Assembly: GCF_000590475.1 (NCBI RefSeq)
Contig: NZ_CP007441.1
Span: 289,581 to 353,580, forward strand
DNA: 64,000 nt
Direction: 5' to 3'
Source of the DNA: Stutzerimonas stutzeri
GTDB lineage: Bacteria > Pseudomonadota > Gammaproteobacteria > Pseudomonadales > Pseudomonadaceae
The position numbers and the translations under genes are program-made. A model generated the notes under the pieces. That model made no database searches. It was not told the DNA's origin and saw only the letters and a program-made list of their open reading frames with translations. Shown here piece by piece: positions 1-8,842 of the stretch (position 1 is the stretch's first letter; every line of letters starts with the position of its first letter).

Positions 1-538
1 CGGTCGCAAGGACCCGCAAGCGCTCACTTATGCGTCGGCGGGCAACGGCAGTTCTGGCCACATGGCGAGCGAGTTGCTCAAGCAGGATGGTGGTTTCGAG
101 GCGCTGCACATTCCCTACAAAGGCGGGTCGCCCGCGATCACCGATCTGATCGGCGGACGCATTTCGTTCATGTCGATCAACCCGACCGAAGTCATCGGCC
201 ATATCAAGGCCGGCAAGCTGCGCGCCCTGGCCGTGCTGGATGACAAGCAAAACGCTTTGCTGCCGGACCTGCCTACCGTTACCTCCTTGGGCCATCCGAA
301 CAGCACGGCGGCAGTCTGGTGGGGGCTGGTTGGCCCCAAGGGCCTGCCTGCCGAGACCATCGAGAAGCAGAATGCGGCGCTCCAGGCTGCACTGGCGGAC
401 GAGGCGACGCGCAAGCGCCTCAGTGAACTTGGGGTGGTCATTTCCTCGGGCTCCGCGCGGGAGTTCCAGCAATTCGTTGGCACCGAACGCGAGAAGTGGA
501 CCGCTGTGATCAAGAAGGCTGGCATTCGCGCCGACTGA
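1..538 (+). CDS. tctC: Tripartite tricarboxylate transporter substrate-binding protein, 3' part
   Basis: This is the C-terminal 178 residues of a periplasmic solute receptor of the TctC/Bug family; the gene starts before the window. The reading frame is open from base 2 and contains the family-typical YASAGNGSSGHM stretch, then IPYKGGSPA and the ITDLIGGRISFM region. TctC proteins capture carboxylates such as citrate or other dicarboxylates and deliver them to a TctA/TctB membrane complex. The next two genes on the same strand encode exactly those partners, so the assignment is secure although the substrate cannot be read from sequence. The gap to tctB is about 100 bases, so the three genes are probably co-transcribed. 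Confidence 0.93.
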   Translation, partial: GRKDPQALTYASAGNGSSGHMASELLKQDGGFEALHIPYKGGSPAITDLIGGRISFMSINPTEVIGHIKAGKLRALAVLDDKQNALLPDLPTVTSLGHPNSTAAVWWGLVGPKGLPAETIEKQNAALQAALADEATRKRLSELGVVISSGSAREFQQFVGTEREKWTAVIKKAGIRAD

Positions 539-637
539 TTTCAGGCCTCTCGTGGCCTCAGTCGGGGTTGCTCCTATCCGGGCGGCGATGTCAGTGCATC
601 GTCGCCCGCCTCTCGATTCGTATAGCCGAGGCGTTCC

Positions 638-1093
638 ATGAATCTGCTTTCCAATCCACGGCACCTGGCATCCAGCGGCCTTATTCTTCTGATCGGTCTC
701 GGTACGCTGCTCGGTTCTCTGAACTATGAAGCTGGCACATCGGCGCGAATGGGTCCCGGCTACTTTCCGATGGTTTTGGGCGCTTTGCTCCTGCTGATCG
801 GTGTGCTGCACCTGGCAACACCAAGCGCGTCCGGTCAGGATGAGGAGGAGGACGGGCCGCCACAGTACCGCGGGTGGGTCTGCGTGATCGGCGGGATGCT
901 GGCGTTCATCGTATTGGGGGCCTATGCCGGTCTGATTCCGGCGACCTTCAGCCTCATCTTCATCTCGGCACTCGGCGACAAGGAAAACTCGCTTACGACC
1001 GCCGCGTTGTTGGCGCTGTGTATGACGGTGATCGCCGTGCTGGTCTTCTCCTACGGACTGCAGATCCAGTTCCCATTGTTGCGTGGGGTCTGA
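638..1093 (+). CDS. tctB: Tripartite tricarboxylate transporter small membrane subunit TctB
   Basis: A 151-residue inner-membrane protein with about four hydrophobic segments. It has the N-terminal pattern of TctB proteins, including ARMGPGYFP near residue 42 followed by a long hydrophobic helix. TctB is the small subunit that works with the large permease TctA and the periplasmic receptor TctC. It lies between those two genes, and its stop codon is separated from the tctA ATG by one base, which indicates translational coupling. The acidic loop DEEEDGPP between the second and third hydrophobic segments is a usual TctB feature. The substrate is unknown. Confidence 0.88.
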   Translation: MNLLSNPRHLASSGLILLIGLGTLLGSLNYEAGTSARMGPGYFPMVLGALLLLIGVLHLATPSASGQDEEEDGPPQYRGWVCVIGGMLAFIVLGAYAGLIPATFSLIFISALGDKENSLTTAALLALCMTVIAVLVFSYGLQIQFPLLRGV

Positions 1094-1094
1094 C

Positions 1095-2600
1095 ATGGAA
1101 ATCCTGCAAAGTCTGATGGGCGGGTTCGGTGTCGCGCTGCAGCCGTCCAACCTCTTGTATTGCTTCATCGGCGTGTTCATCGGCAACCTGCTGGGTGTGC
1201 TGCCAGGCATCGGCGCGCTGGCGGCGATTTCGATGCTGCTGCCGATTACCTACACCCTCGATCCAACCGGCGCGTTGATGATGCTGGCCGGTCTCTACTA
1301 CGGCGCTCAATACGGCGGCGCTACTACTTCCATTCTGCTGAACCTGCCTGGCGTCGCGTCGCATGCCGTGACCTGCCTGGATGGGCACCCCATGGCCAAG
1401 CAAGGCAGAGCCGGACAGGCACTTTTGACGGCCATGCTGTCTTCGTTTGTCGGCGCTTCGTTCGGCATCGTGTTGATGACGCTGTTCTCGCCTTATCTTG
1501 CGGAGATCGCCTTCAAGTTCGGCCCGGCGGAATACTTCGCCATGATGCTGCTCGGGTTGATCGCGGCGTCGACGCTCTCCAGCGGGTCGCCATTGAAGGG
1601 CATCGCCAGTGTTCTTATTGGCCTGGTGTTCGGCCTCGTAGGGACTGACGTCAATTCCGGTGCGATGCGCTTCACCCTCGGTATGGAACACCTCAGTGAT
1701 GGCATCGCACTGGTCGCCCTGGCAATGGGGCTGTTCGGTATCGCCGACGTGCTGCGTGGGGTGAATCGGATTGGCAGCGGTACGGCGATTGGCGGGCGCA
1801 TGTCGATGCGTCTTTCCAAGGCCGAGGTCAAGCAGGCGACGATGCCGGTATTGCGCGGCGCGGGCATCGGCTCGTTCTTCGGCACGCTTCCCGGTACCGG
1901 CTCGGCAGTTGCCTCCTTCATCTCCTATGCGGTGGAAAAGAAGCTCGCGCGCGACCCCTCACGCTTCGGCAAGGGCGCCATCGAGGGCGTGGCCGGGCCT
2001 GAGTCGTGCAATAACGCGGCGGCACAGACGGCTTTCATACCCACCATGACGCTGGGCATTCCGGGAGACGCCACCATGGCGCTGATGCTCGGGGCGCTGA
2101 TGATTCACAACATCCAGCCAGGGCCACAGCTGATCAGCGAGCACCCGGACGTCTTCTGGGGGCTGATCGCCAGTTTCTGGGTGGGCAACCTCCTGCTGCT
2201 CGTGCTGAACATTCCCCTGGTAGGGATCTGGACCCGTCTGCTCTCGGTGCCCTATCGCATCGTCTACCCCTGCGTCCTGTTCTTCATCTCCATTGGGGTC
2301 TACAGCACCCACAACAGCGTGTTCGATGTGGGTGTGGTGCTGGCGATCGGGTTGTTCGGTTACCTGGCCGTGCGTCTTGGCTTCCAGCCCGCGCCGATCC
2401 TGCTGGGCTACGTGCTCGGACCGATGGTGGAGGAAAACTTCCGCCGCGCCATGCTCCTCTCCCGCGGCGACCCGCTGACGTTTTTCGAACGACCCATCAG
2501 TGCGACCTGCCTGTTCGCCACTGCACTGATCCTGGTATGGATCGGGGCCAAACAGTTGCGCCGCAAACGCCGCCGCAACGCCGTTCCGCATCAGGCCTGA
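1095..2600 (+). CDS. tctA: Tripartite tricarboxylate transporter large permease TctA
   Basis: A 501-residue polytopic permease of the TctA family. Visible signatures are LLGVLPGIGALAAISMLLP near residue 35, YYGAQYGGATTSILLNLPG near residue 75 and, in the second half, GIGSFFGTLPGTGSA and TLGIPGDATMALMLGA. These are the two repeated glycine-rich motifs of the family. I chose the ATG one base after the tctB stop; an in-frame GTG twelve bases upstream lies inside tctB and is less likely. It forms the channel of a cation-driven carboxylate importer with TctB and TctC. The C terminus is basic, with KQLRRKRRR. Confidence 0.93.
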   Translation: MEILQSLMGGFGVALQPSNLLYCFIGVFIGNLLGVLPGIGALAAISMLLPITYTLDPTGALMMLAGLYYGAQYGGATTSILLNLPGVASHAVTCLDGHPMAKQGRAGQALLTAMLSSFVGASFGIVLMTLFSPYLAEIAFKFGPAEYFAMMLLGLIAASTLSSGSPLKGIASVLIGLVFGLVGTDVNSGAMRFTLGMEHLSDGIALVALAMGLFGIADVLRGVNRIGSGTAIGGRMSMRLSKAEVKQATMPVLRGAGIGSFFGTLPGTGSAVASFISYAVEKKLARDPSRFGKGAIEGVAGPESCNNAAAQTAFIPTMTLGIPGDATMALMLGALMIHNIQPGPQLISEHPDVFWGLIASFWVGNLLLLVLNIPLVGIWTRLLSVPYRIVYPCVLFFISIGVYSTHNSVFDVGVVLAIGLFGYLAVRLGFQPAPILLGYVLGPMVEENFRRAMLLSRGDPLTFFERPISATCLFATALILVWIGAKQLRRKRRRNAVPHQA

Positions 2601-2627
2601 TCGGGGCTCGGCTTCTGGCACCCGCAT

Positions 2628-2653
2628 GATCCCGGCGTCCCGAAGCCGGGATC
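2628..2653. promoter_or_regulatory. Stem-loop between tctA and the ModA-like gene
   Basis: A perfect 9-base inverted repeat, GATCCCGGC and GCCGGGATC, is separated by an 8-base loop. It lies 27 bases after the tctA stop and 38 bases before the next start. There is no following T-run, so it is not a classic intrinsic terminator. It could stabilise the upstream mRNA end or lower read-through into the next gene. Function is inferred only from structure and position. Confidence 0.4.
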
Positions 2654-2691
2654 GGCTACTCCCGCTAACAACAATTATCCGGAGTTACATC

Positions 2692-3468
2692 ATGTCCAAT
2701 TTCTCAACATCAGCCGCCTTCACCGCCCTCCTGTTGTTGACGCTGCCTGGCATAGGCCGGGCTGAGGAAATAAAGGTGATGATTTCCGGAGGCTTCAACG
2801 CTGCGCACCAGAAGCTTTCGCCCGATTTCGCCAAGCGCCAGGGCGATACCGTCACCACTACCCGCGGCCCCTCGATGGGTAAATCGGAAAAGTCGATACC
2901 CAATCGCCTCGCCCGGGGTGAGCCAGCGGATGCGGTAATCATGGTGGGGTACGCCCTCGATACATTGATCGAACAAGGAGTGGTGCTGGCGGATTCGCGT
3001 GTGGAACTTGCCGATTCGCGCATCGGCGCGGTTGTTCGCAAAGGTGCGCCAGTTCCACAGATCGGCAACGAGCAGCAGCTACGCGAAGCGCTGTTGCAGG
3101 CCGAATCGGTCGCCTACTCAGACAGTGCCAGCGGCGACTACATCGAGAAAGAGCTGTTCAAGCGCCTGGGCATCGAAGCGCAGATGCAGGGCAAGGGGCA
3201 TCGCGTGCGCAACAAACCGGTCGCTACCGCTGTGGCGGACGGCGAATATCAGCTCGGCTTTCAGCAAGTCAGCGAGTTGATCGCCGAGCCGCGCGCGAGC
3301 TTCATCGGCAAGATCCCCGAGTCGCTGCAATCGGTCACACGCTTCGCCGGCGGCGTGGTCCGCACGGCGGAGCACCCGGACAAGGCGCAGGCGCTGCTCG
3401 ATTACCTCGGATCAGAACAGGCACGTCAGGTTGTTACGTCCACCGGTCTGGAGGCAGTGGCGCAGTAG
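2692..3468 (+). CDS. ModA-like periplasmic substrate-binding protein
   Basis: A 258-residue secreted protein of the periplasmic binding protein type II fold, close to the molybdate/sulfate-binding family. A signal peptide covers about residues 1-23 and ends after GIGRA. The mature part begins EEIKVMISGGFNAA and has RGPSMGKSEKSIPNRLARGEPADAVIM, the pattern of ModA-like proteins in which a Ser and an Ala-Asp-Ala segment line the anion site. The start was chosen because the ATG at this position has GGAG about eight bases upstream and immediately precedes the signal peptide. No ModB or ModC gene follows, so it may be an orphan or may serve the tct transporter region. Ligand unknown. Confidence 0.72.
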   Translation: MSNFSTSAAFTALLLLTLPGIGRAEEIKVMISGGFNAAHQKLSPDFAKRQGDTVTTTRGPSMGKSEKSIPNRLARGEPADAVIMVGYALDTLIEQGVVLADSRVELADSRIGAVVRKGAPVPQIGNEQQLREALLQAESVAYSDSASGDYIEKELFKRLGIEAQMQGKGHRVRNKPVATAVADGEYQLGFQQVSELIAEPRASFIGKIPESLQSVTRFAGGVVRTAEHPDKAQALLDYLGSEQARQVVTSTGLEAVAQ

Positions 3469-4079
3469 CCACCCGTTTGTGTCGAAGCTTTCGAATACAA
3501 CCGCCAACGGCCTGACCGCCTGACCGCCTGACCGTCGAGCGCCAGCCGCATCGCACATGTCCTTGCAATGAGGCATTCAGCCCGTGATTGTCGGTACTGG
3601 TATTGATGACGGATAGGCCTATCAGGCTCAGCAAGATCCATGCAGGCCGATCCGGTAGCCAGCAGCAACTTGATTCTTATTGCTTCCGGATTGGCTCTGA
3701 TCGCCGGCGTTATCGTCTCGCTGTTGATAACCCGCCTCATCACCCGTCATTGCGCGCAGTGATACAGGCCGCTATCAGACCGCGACGCGAACCAGACGTC
3801 GCTCGCACTGAACGAGATCGCCGCCGCAGTATCCATCACTCAGCGGATAAACCAGCAGATCGCCACCGCAGCCGGCGGCTTATCTGCGGGCATCTCCCCG
3901 CTTGTCCCGGCGTTCCGCAGCCGCTACCGCTCGTCAGCGCGCCGAGGTGACGAAGCCTTCGCGTTCAAGTCTGTGCTCGCGCCGCCGAAAAAAGGAGAGC
4001 TTGAACGCTCTTTGAATGATGTCAGGATGATGGCAGTCTATGCGTGCATGCCTGACATTTTCGTCCCAGAGGTTTCCCG
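3469..4079 (+). pseudogene. Decayed methyl-accepting chemotaxis protein, fragments
   Basis: This 611-base stretch has no intact gene but keeps recognisable chemoreceptor pieces. An open segment at 3640-3762 encodes a hydrophobic helix ending LLITRLITR, like the second membrane helix leading into HAMP. From 3808 to about 3900 a different frame reads LNEIAAAVSITQRINQQIATAA, the pattern of the C-terminal signalling bundle near the methylation region. The central HAMP and hairpin-tip parts are missing, so this is a heavily deleted remnant. The rest of the stretch shows nothing I can support. The assignment rests on motif recognition only. Confidence 0.5.
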
Positions 4080-4850
4080 ATGAACCCACCATCGCACCGC
4101 CATCTGACGCTTGCCCTGTCGTTGCTCGCATTGCTGTTCGGCAGCCAGACGGCCTCTGCCTCGGCTGGCATTAGTGTGGTTACCGAAGAACTGCCGCCCT
4201 ACAACATGACCATCGACGGCAAGCTCACCGGCATGGCCACCGAGGTGGTGCAGGCCGTTCTGGACGAGGTCGGGGAACCCGCACACATTCAATCGATGCC
4301 CTGGGCGCGAGCCTATGACATTGCACTCAATTCCGAAAACGTCCTGATTTATTCCATCGCCCGGACCCCGCAGCGCGAGTCGCTGTTCAAGTGGGTAGGC
4401 GTCATTGCGCCGACCCGCTGGTACCTGTTCTCGCTGCCCGGCACGCAGTTCAGTCTGAAAAGCCTCGAGGATGCGCGCCAATACCAGATCGCGACCGTCA
4501 AGGAAGATGTCGGCGAGCAGTATCTGATCAGCCAGGGCTTCGAGGTGGGTCGCAATCTCCAGTCGAGCAATAAGTACGAACACAACTACCAGAAGCTCAA
4601 GGCCGGGCGGGTGCACCTGTGGATATCCAACGAGCTCAACGCCCATTATCTGGTGCGCCAGGCCAGCGGCAATCCGAACGAAAGCGCCGTCCCTCAGCTG
4701 AGCCTGGATGACCTGGGCGGTGCCAACGGCTTGTGCATGGCTTTCAGCCTCAACACTTCGGATGAGTTGGTCGAGCGGTTCCGTCAGGCCTTGGCGCGAG
4801 TGCGAGCCGATGGTCGCTATGACGCGATTGCCGCTAAATGGCTGAAATGA
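4080..4850 (+). CDS. Periplasmic solute-binding protein, SBP_bac_3 type (first copy)
   Basis: A 256-residue secreted protein with a signal peptide of about 27 residues ending SASA. The mature protein has the amino-acid-binding-protein fold: VVTEELPPYNM, then MPWARAYDIAL and YSIARTPQRESLFKWVG. These PWARAY and ARTPxRE blocks define a large group of orphan SBP_bac_3 proteins in gamma-proteobacteria. There is no ABC permease nearby. Its stop codon overlaps the ATG of the following diguanylate cyclase (ATGA), so the two are translationally coupled, which suggests that it acts as a periplasmic ligand sensor for the cyclase. Ligand unknown. Confidence 0.8.
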   Translation: MNPPSHRHLTLALSLLALLFGSQTASASAGISVVTEELPPYNMTIDGKLTGMATEVVQAVLDEVGEPAHIQSMPWARAYDIALNSENVLIYSIARTPQRESLFKWVGVIAPTRWYLFSLPGTQFSLKSLEDARQYQIATVKEDVGEQYLISQGFEVGRNLQSSNKYEHNYQKLKAGRVHLWISNELNAHYLVRQASGNPNESAVPQLSLDDLGGANGLCMAFSLNTSDELVERFRQALARVRADGRYDAIAAKWLK

Positions 4851-6187
4851 AAGCGAGCAACAAACCCGATCCCACAACGCTCTCGCAGCGTCAGACCGGT
4901 TCGCTCGGACGTCGTCTGGTGCTGGCCACACTCGGCTTTTGCCTGTTGTTTACGCTGCTCACTGTTGGGGTGCGCACCTGGTCGGCCTGGCAGACCAGCC
5001 TGGCCGCAATGAATGCCGAATTGGTGCTGATCGATCAGGTATTCCAGAACAACCTGGCCAAGGCGATCTGGGAGATGGACAGCGATGCCCTACAAACGCA
5101 GATTGAAAGTGTTGCCAAGGCGGCGCCGGTTGGCCGTGTCGAATTGCAGATCATCCGCGCCGGGCGCGAGCCGGAAATCATCCGGCGCGAACGGACTCAG
5201 CAGCAGGCTCAGCACCGGGCGCCGACATTGCAGCATCGCCTGACGTACGAGCCTTATCCCGGCGCCCTTGAAACGGTGGGCGAGCTGAAGCTGGAAGGTA
5301 ACGAAGGGCTGCTGTGGGAGCGGCTGGTCGATGAAATCACCAACATCGTCATCACGCAGGTCATTCAATCGCTACTGCTGGCCGGGCTGATCATGTGGAT
5401 GTTCAATCGCACCGTGACCTTGCATGTGCGTCGGATTGCCCGTCACCTGACTCGTCTGACGCCTGAAAATCTGGATCAGACCCTGCGCCTCGAGCGCCCC
5501 GTTGAGCGCCACGATGAGCTGAGCCTGCTGGAGTCTGGAGTCAACGGCTTGCAGGCGAAACTCTCGGCATATCTCGAACGCCAGCATCAGGACGAACTGG
5601 CGCTGGCTGCCCATCGGGACCGCCTGGCTGAGCTAGTCGAAGAACGCACCACCGAGCTCCGTGCAGCCAACGGGCGGCTCGAGGAACTGTCGCGCAGCGA
5701 CCCGCTGACAGGACTAGCCAACCGCCGACACTTCGATGAAATCAAGGAAGTCGAATTCCGCCGCGCGCTACGACTAGGCCAGCCGCTGGCGGTGCTCATG
5801 TGTGACGTTGATCACTTCAAACGCTACAACGATGCCCACGGTCACGCCTCCGGTGATCGATGTTTGCAGATCGTGTCCGATACGCTGACGAGCACCTTTG
5901 GCCGGGCCGGCGAGGTGGTTGCGCGCTTGGGTGGCGAGGAGTTCGTGGTGCTTTTGCCAGGCTCGGATCGGGCCAGCGCCAGGCGAGCGGCCGAGCGCTT
6001 GCAGCAACGGCTGGCCGAGCGGGCCGTGCCCCACGGCGACTCACCGATTTCGCCACGTGTGACGCTGAGCATTGGCGTTGCCACATTCGATGCCGAAACC
6101 ATGGATCATTTCGACCTCTTGCTGCACAGCGCCGACGAAGCCCTTTACCGGGCCAAGGCACAGGGCCGCGATCGGGTTGCCGACTAG
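4847..6187 (+). CDS. Membrane-anchored diguanylate cyclase with HAMP and GGEEF domain
   Basis: A 446-residue predicted diguanylate cyclase making c-di-GMP from two GTP. It has a membrane helix at about residues 25-45, a periplasmic domain of about 120 residues, a second helix at about 172-192, a HAMP-like segment, a coiled-coil stretch rich in Glu/Arg (about 245-282) and a GGDEF domain from SRSDPLTGLANRR. The active-site motif is GGEEF at 362-366, so catalysis is expected. The usual inhibitory site RxxD reads RAGE, so product inhibition may differ. I chose the ATG that overlaps the upstream stop; an in-frame ATG nine bases upstream is possible. It is flanked by two related binding proteins. 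Confidence 0.88.
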   Translation: MKASNKPDPTTLSQRQTGSLGRRLVLATLGFCLLFTLLTVGVRTWSAWQTSLAAMNAELVLIDQVFQNNLAKAIWEMDSDALQTQIESVAKAAPVGRVELQIIRAGREPEIIRRERTQQQAQHRAPTLQHRLTYEPYPGALETVGELKLEGNEGLLWERLVDEITNIVITQVIQSLLLAGLIMWMFNRTVTLHVRRIARHLTRLTPENLDQTLRLERPVERHDELSLLESGVNGLQAKLSAYLERQHQDELALAAHRDRLAELVEERTTELRAANGRLEELSRSDPLTGLANRRHFDEIKEVEFRRALRLGQPLAVLMCDVDHFKRYNDAHGHASGDRCLQIVSDTLTSTFGRAGEVVARLGGEEFVVLLPGSDRASARRAAERLQQRLAERAVPHGDSPISPRVTLSIGVATFDAETMDHFDLLLHSADEALYRAKAQGRDRVAD

Positions 6188-6205
6188 GGAATTACCGAGG
6201 CCTTT

Positions 6206-6937
6206 ATGATGCCCCCGCTGATCGTTCGTATCGCCTTGCTGCTGTCCTGCCTGGTGCCCTGCGTGCAGGCTGAGACCATTCGTGTCGTCACTGAAGACAC
6301 CTCGTTCAGCTTCTTGCGCCAGGGCAGGGTGGTCGGCCCTGCGACCCAGGTGGTGGAGGCAACCCTTGCGCGTGCGGGGCTGCCCGATCATCAAATCGGC
6401 CTTTATCCCTGGGCACGGGCCTATGACATGGCGCTGCGCGAGCCGAACGTGCTGATCTACCTGATCGCCCGCACCCCCGAGCGTGAAGACCAGTTTCATT
6501 GGGCTGGAGAAATCCTGCGGATCGACTATCACCTGTACCGATTGCCCTTGAGAGAGGACATCCAGGTCGCAAAGCTGGAGCAGGCCAAGCAGTACCGCAT
6601 CGGTGCGCTGCGAGGCGATGTCCGGTACAGCTATCTGCTGGGAGAGGGGTTTACCAAGCTGGTGGTAACCGTCTCGAACGCGGACAGTTTCAAACTCCTT
6701 CTCAATGGCCAGGTCGACCTGGTACCGATGTCGGAACAAGGCGTCAGGATGTTCTGCACTGAAGCGGGGCTCGCTGATGGTTGTCTGGAACGTGCCTTTA
6801 CCCTCAATACCGCCACGAGCCTCTACATGGCCTACAGCCTGCAGACCAGCGAGGACGTGGTGCTGCGCACCCAGGCGGCCTTTGAACAGCTGCAAGCGGA
6901 CGGAACAGTGGCGCGCCTCATGTCCGACGAGCGTTGA
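6206..6937 (+). CDS. Periplasmic solute-binding protein, SBP_bac_3 type (second copy)
   Basis: A 243-residue paralogue of the binding protein two genes upstream. It has a signal peptide of about 22 residues ending VQA, then TIRVVTEDTSFSF, YPWARAYDMAL and YLIARTPEREDQFHWAG, matching the first copy block by block. It starts 18 bases after the stop of the diguanylate cyclase and is probably in the same transcript. Two binding proteins around one membrane cyclase suggest two ligands or alternative co-receptors for the same c-di-GMP output. No transporter subunit is present, which argues for sensing rather than uptake. The ligand cannot be read from the sequence. Confidence 0.78.
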   Translation: MMPPLIVRIALLLSCLVPCVQAETIRVVTEDTSFSFLRQGRVVGPATQVVEATLARAGLPDHQIGLYPWARAYDMALREPNVLIYLIARTPEREDQFHWAGEILRIDYHLYRLPLREDIQVAKLEQAKQYRIGALRGDVRYSYLLGEGFTKLVVTVSNADSFKLLLNGQVDLVPMSEQGVRMFCTEAGLADGCLERAFTLNTATSLYMAYSLQTSEDVVLRTQAAFEQLQADGTVARLMSDER

Positions 6938-6972
6938 GCGAAACCGGGTGCCGCGCCGTTACGCTTGCTTTA

Positions 6973-8592
6973 TCAGCCCTGCAGATCGGCCAGCATTGCG
7001 GTTGCCAGGGCCTCAGCGACCTTGATGCCATCGACGCCTGCCGAAAGAATGCCTCCCGCATAACCGGCGCCTTCGCCCGCTGGATAAAGGCCGCGGGTGT
7101 TGATGCTCTGCAGCGACTCGTTGTCGCGCTTGATTCGCACCGGCGATGAGGTGCGCGTTTCGATGCCGGTGAGGATGGCATCGGCACGGTCGAATCCGCG
7201 GATCTGCTTGCCGAACGCCGGCAGGGCTTCGCGGATGGCTTCGATCACATAATCCGGCAGCGATGGCGCCAGGTCACCCAGGCGCACGCCCGGCTTGTAG
7301 GACGGCTCGACTTCGCCGAACGCGCTCGATGCCTTGCCGCGGACGAAGTCGCCCACCAGCTGCCCCGGCGCGCAGTAGTCATTTCCGCCCAGTTCGAAGG
7401 CGCGGGATTCCAATTGCTCCTGCAGCTCGACGCCCGCCAGCGGGCCGCCAGGAAAATCCTCTTCCGGATTGATGCCGACGACGATGCCGGCATTCGCATT
7501 GCGCTCATTTCGCGAGTACTGGCTCATGCCGTTGGTGACCACACGGTTGGGCTCGGAGGTGGCTGCCACCACGGTGCCGCCCGGGCACATGCAGAAGCTG
7601 TAGACGGCTCGGCCATTCTTGGCGTGGTAGACCAGCTTGTAGTCGGCGGCGCCCAATTCCGGGTGCCCGGCGTACTTGCCCAGGCGCGCGTTGTCGATCA
7701 GCGATTGCGGGTGTTCGATGCGAAAGCCCACGGCGAACGGCTTGGCCTCCAGGTAAACGCCGCGCTCGTGGAGCATGCGGAAGGTGTCGCGCGAGCTGTG
7801 ACCCAGGGCGAGCACGACGTAGCGGCTGCGCAGCTCTTCGCCGTCAGCCATGCGCACGCCCTGGATGCGACCGTCCTCGATGATGAAGTCGACCACACGG
7901 CTGTTGAAACGCACCTCACCGCCAAGCGACTTGATTTCCTCGCGCATGGTCGAGACCACGCCGGTCAGGCGGAAGGTGCCGATGTGCGGCTTGCTGACGA
8001 ACATGATCTCGTCCGGCGCACCGGCGCGGACGAATTCGTGCATCACCTTGCGGCCGTAGAACTTCGGATCCTTGATCTGGCTGTAGAGCTTGCCGTCGGA
8101 GAACAACCCGGCGCCTCCCTCGCCGAATTGCACGTTGGATTCCGGGCTCAGCACCTTTTTGCGCCACAGCGCCCAGGTGTCCTTGGTGCGGCTGCGTACA
8201 TCACGACCACGCTCCAGCACGATGGGGTTGAAGCCCATCTGCGCCAGGGTCAGCGCGGCGAACAGGCCGCACGGGCCAAAGCCAATCACCAGCGGACGCT
8301 CGCTCAAGCCCTCGGGTGCCTGACCGACCGGGTAATAGCCGGTGTCCGGCGAGACGCGGATGTTGCGGTCATCAGCCAGGCGGCCGAGCACCTGGGTTTC
8401 ATCCGCCACGCTGGCATCGATGATGTAGACGAAGGTGATCTCGCTGTTCTTTTTGCGCGCGTCGTAGCTGCGCTTGAACACGGTGAAGTCGAGCAGCTCG
8501 GTATCGCTGATCTCCAGCCGTGCCACGATGGCGCGGCGCAGCGCCTCGGCGGGGTGGTCGAGCGGCAATTGCAGTTCGTTGATGCGAATCAT
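6973..8592 (-). CDS. FAD-dependent oxidoreductase, NAD(FAD)-utilising dehydrogenase family
   Basis: A 539-residue protein with a small N-terminal domain (about residues 1-90, with RRAIVARLEISD and KRSYDARKK) and a Rossmann FAD-binding motif VIGFGPCGLFAAL at about 103-115. Further blocks are QFGEGGAGLFSDGKLY, YSFCMCPGGTVVAATSE and, at the C terminus, GEGAGYAGGILSAGVDG, which closes the FAD site. This pattern is that of a widely conserved uncharacterised family annotated as FAD-dependent dehydrogenase; no substrate is established to my knowledge. I chose MIRINELQL as the start because homologues begin there; an upstream extension of 43 codons looks non-coding. It is a single gene, convergent with the preceding binding-protein gene. 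Confidence 0.82.
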   Translation of the reverse strand: MIRINELQLPLDHPAEALRRAIVARLEISDTELLDFTVFKRSYDARKKNSEITFVYIIDASVADETQVLGRLADDRNIRVSPDTGYYPVGQAPEGLSERPLVIGFGPCGLFAALTLAQMGFNPIVLERGRDVRSRTKDTWALWRKKVLSPESNVQFGEGGAGLFSDGKLYSQIKDPKFYGRKVMHEFVRAGAPDEIMFVSKPHIGTFRLTGVVSTMREEIKSLGGEVRFNSRVVDFIIEDGRIQGVRMADGEELRSRYVVLALGHSSRDTFRMLHERGVYLEAKPFAVGFRIEHPQSLIDNARLGKYAGHPELGAADYKLVYHAKNGRAVYSFCMCPGGTVVAATSEPNRVVTNGMSQYSRNERNANAGIVVGINPEEDFPGGPLAGVELQEQLESRAFELGGNDYCAPGQLVGDFVRGKASSAFGEVEPSYKPGVRLGDLAPSLPDYVIEAIREALPAFGKQIRGFDRADAILTGIETRTSSPVRIKRDNESLQSINTRGLYPAGEGAGYAGGILSAGVDGIKVAEALATAMLADLQG

Positions 8593-8842
8593 GACGAGTC
8601 CTGGCCGGTGGCCCCGGCAGAGGTTGGGAACAGACGAGCGATTCGCGGGCCGTGGCTGGCAGGCGAATCGAATCGGTCGAAGGAAGGCGCGCAGTGTAGC
8701 CTCGCCCGCTGACCCTGTCATTCAGGGGCACACGCCCAGCGAAGGCGGGAAGCACCGCTGTGATGATCCCGTCTCGCCGGGCTTGAATCCGCCGCGGCCG
8801 AATGCCGCTAAATCGAATGTTGGGTGCGTGCAGGGCCCTTTC

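Noticed and set aside
1083..1094. GTG start giving tctA four extra residues
   Set aside because: The ATG one base after the tctB stop gives the usual N terminus and a more typical coupling.
7414..8712. A 432-codon open frame on the plus strand
   Set aside because: It lies antisense to the clearly conserved FAD oxidoreductase gene and has the His/Ala/Val/Gln-rich composition of a GC-rich shadow frame, with no domain.
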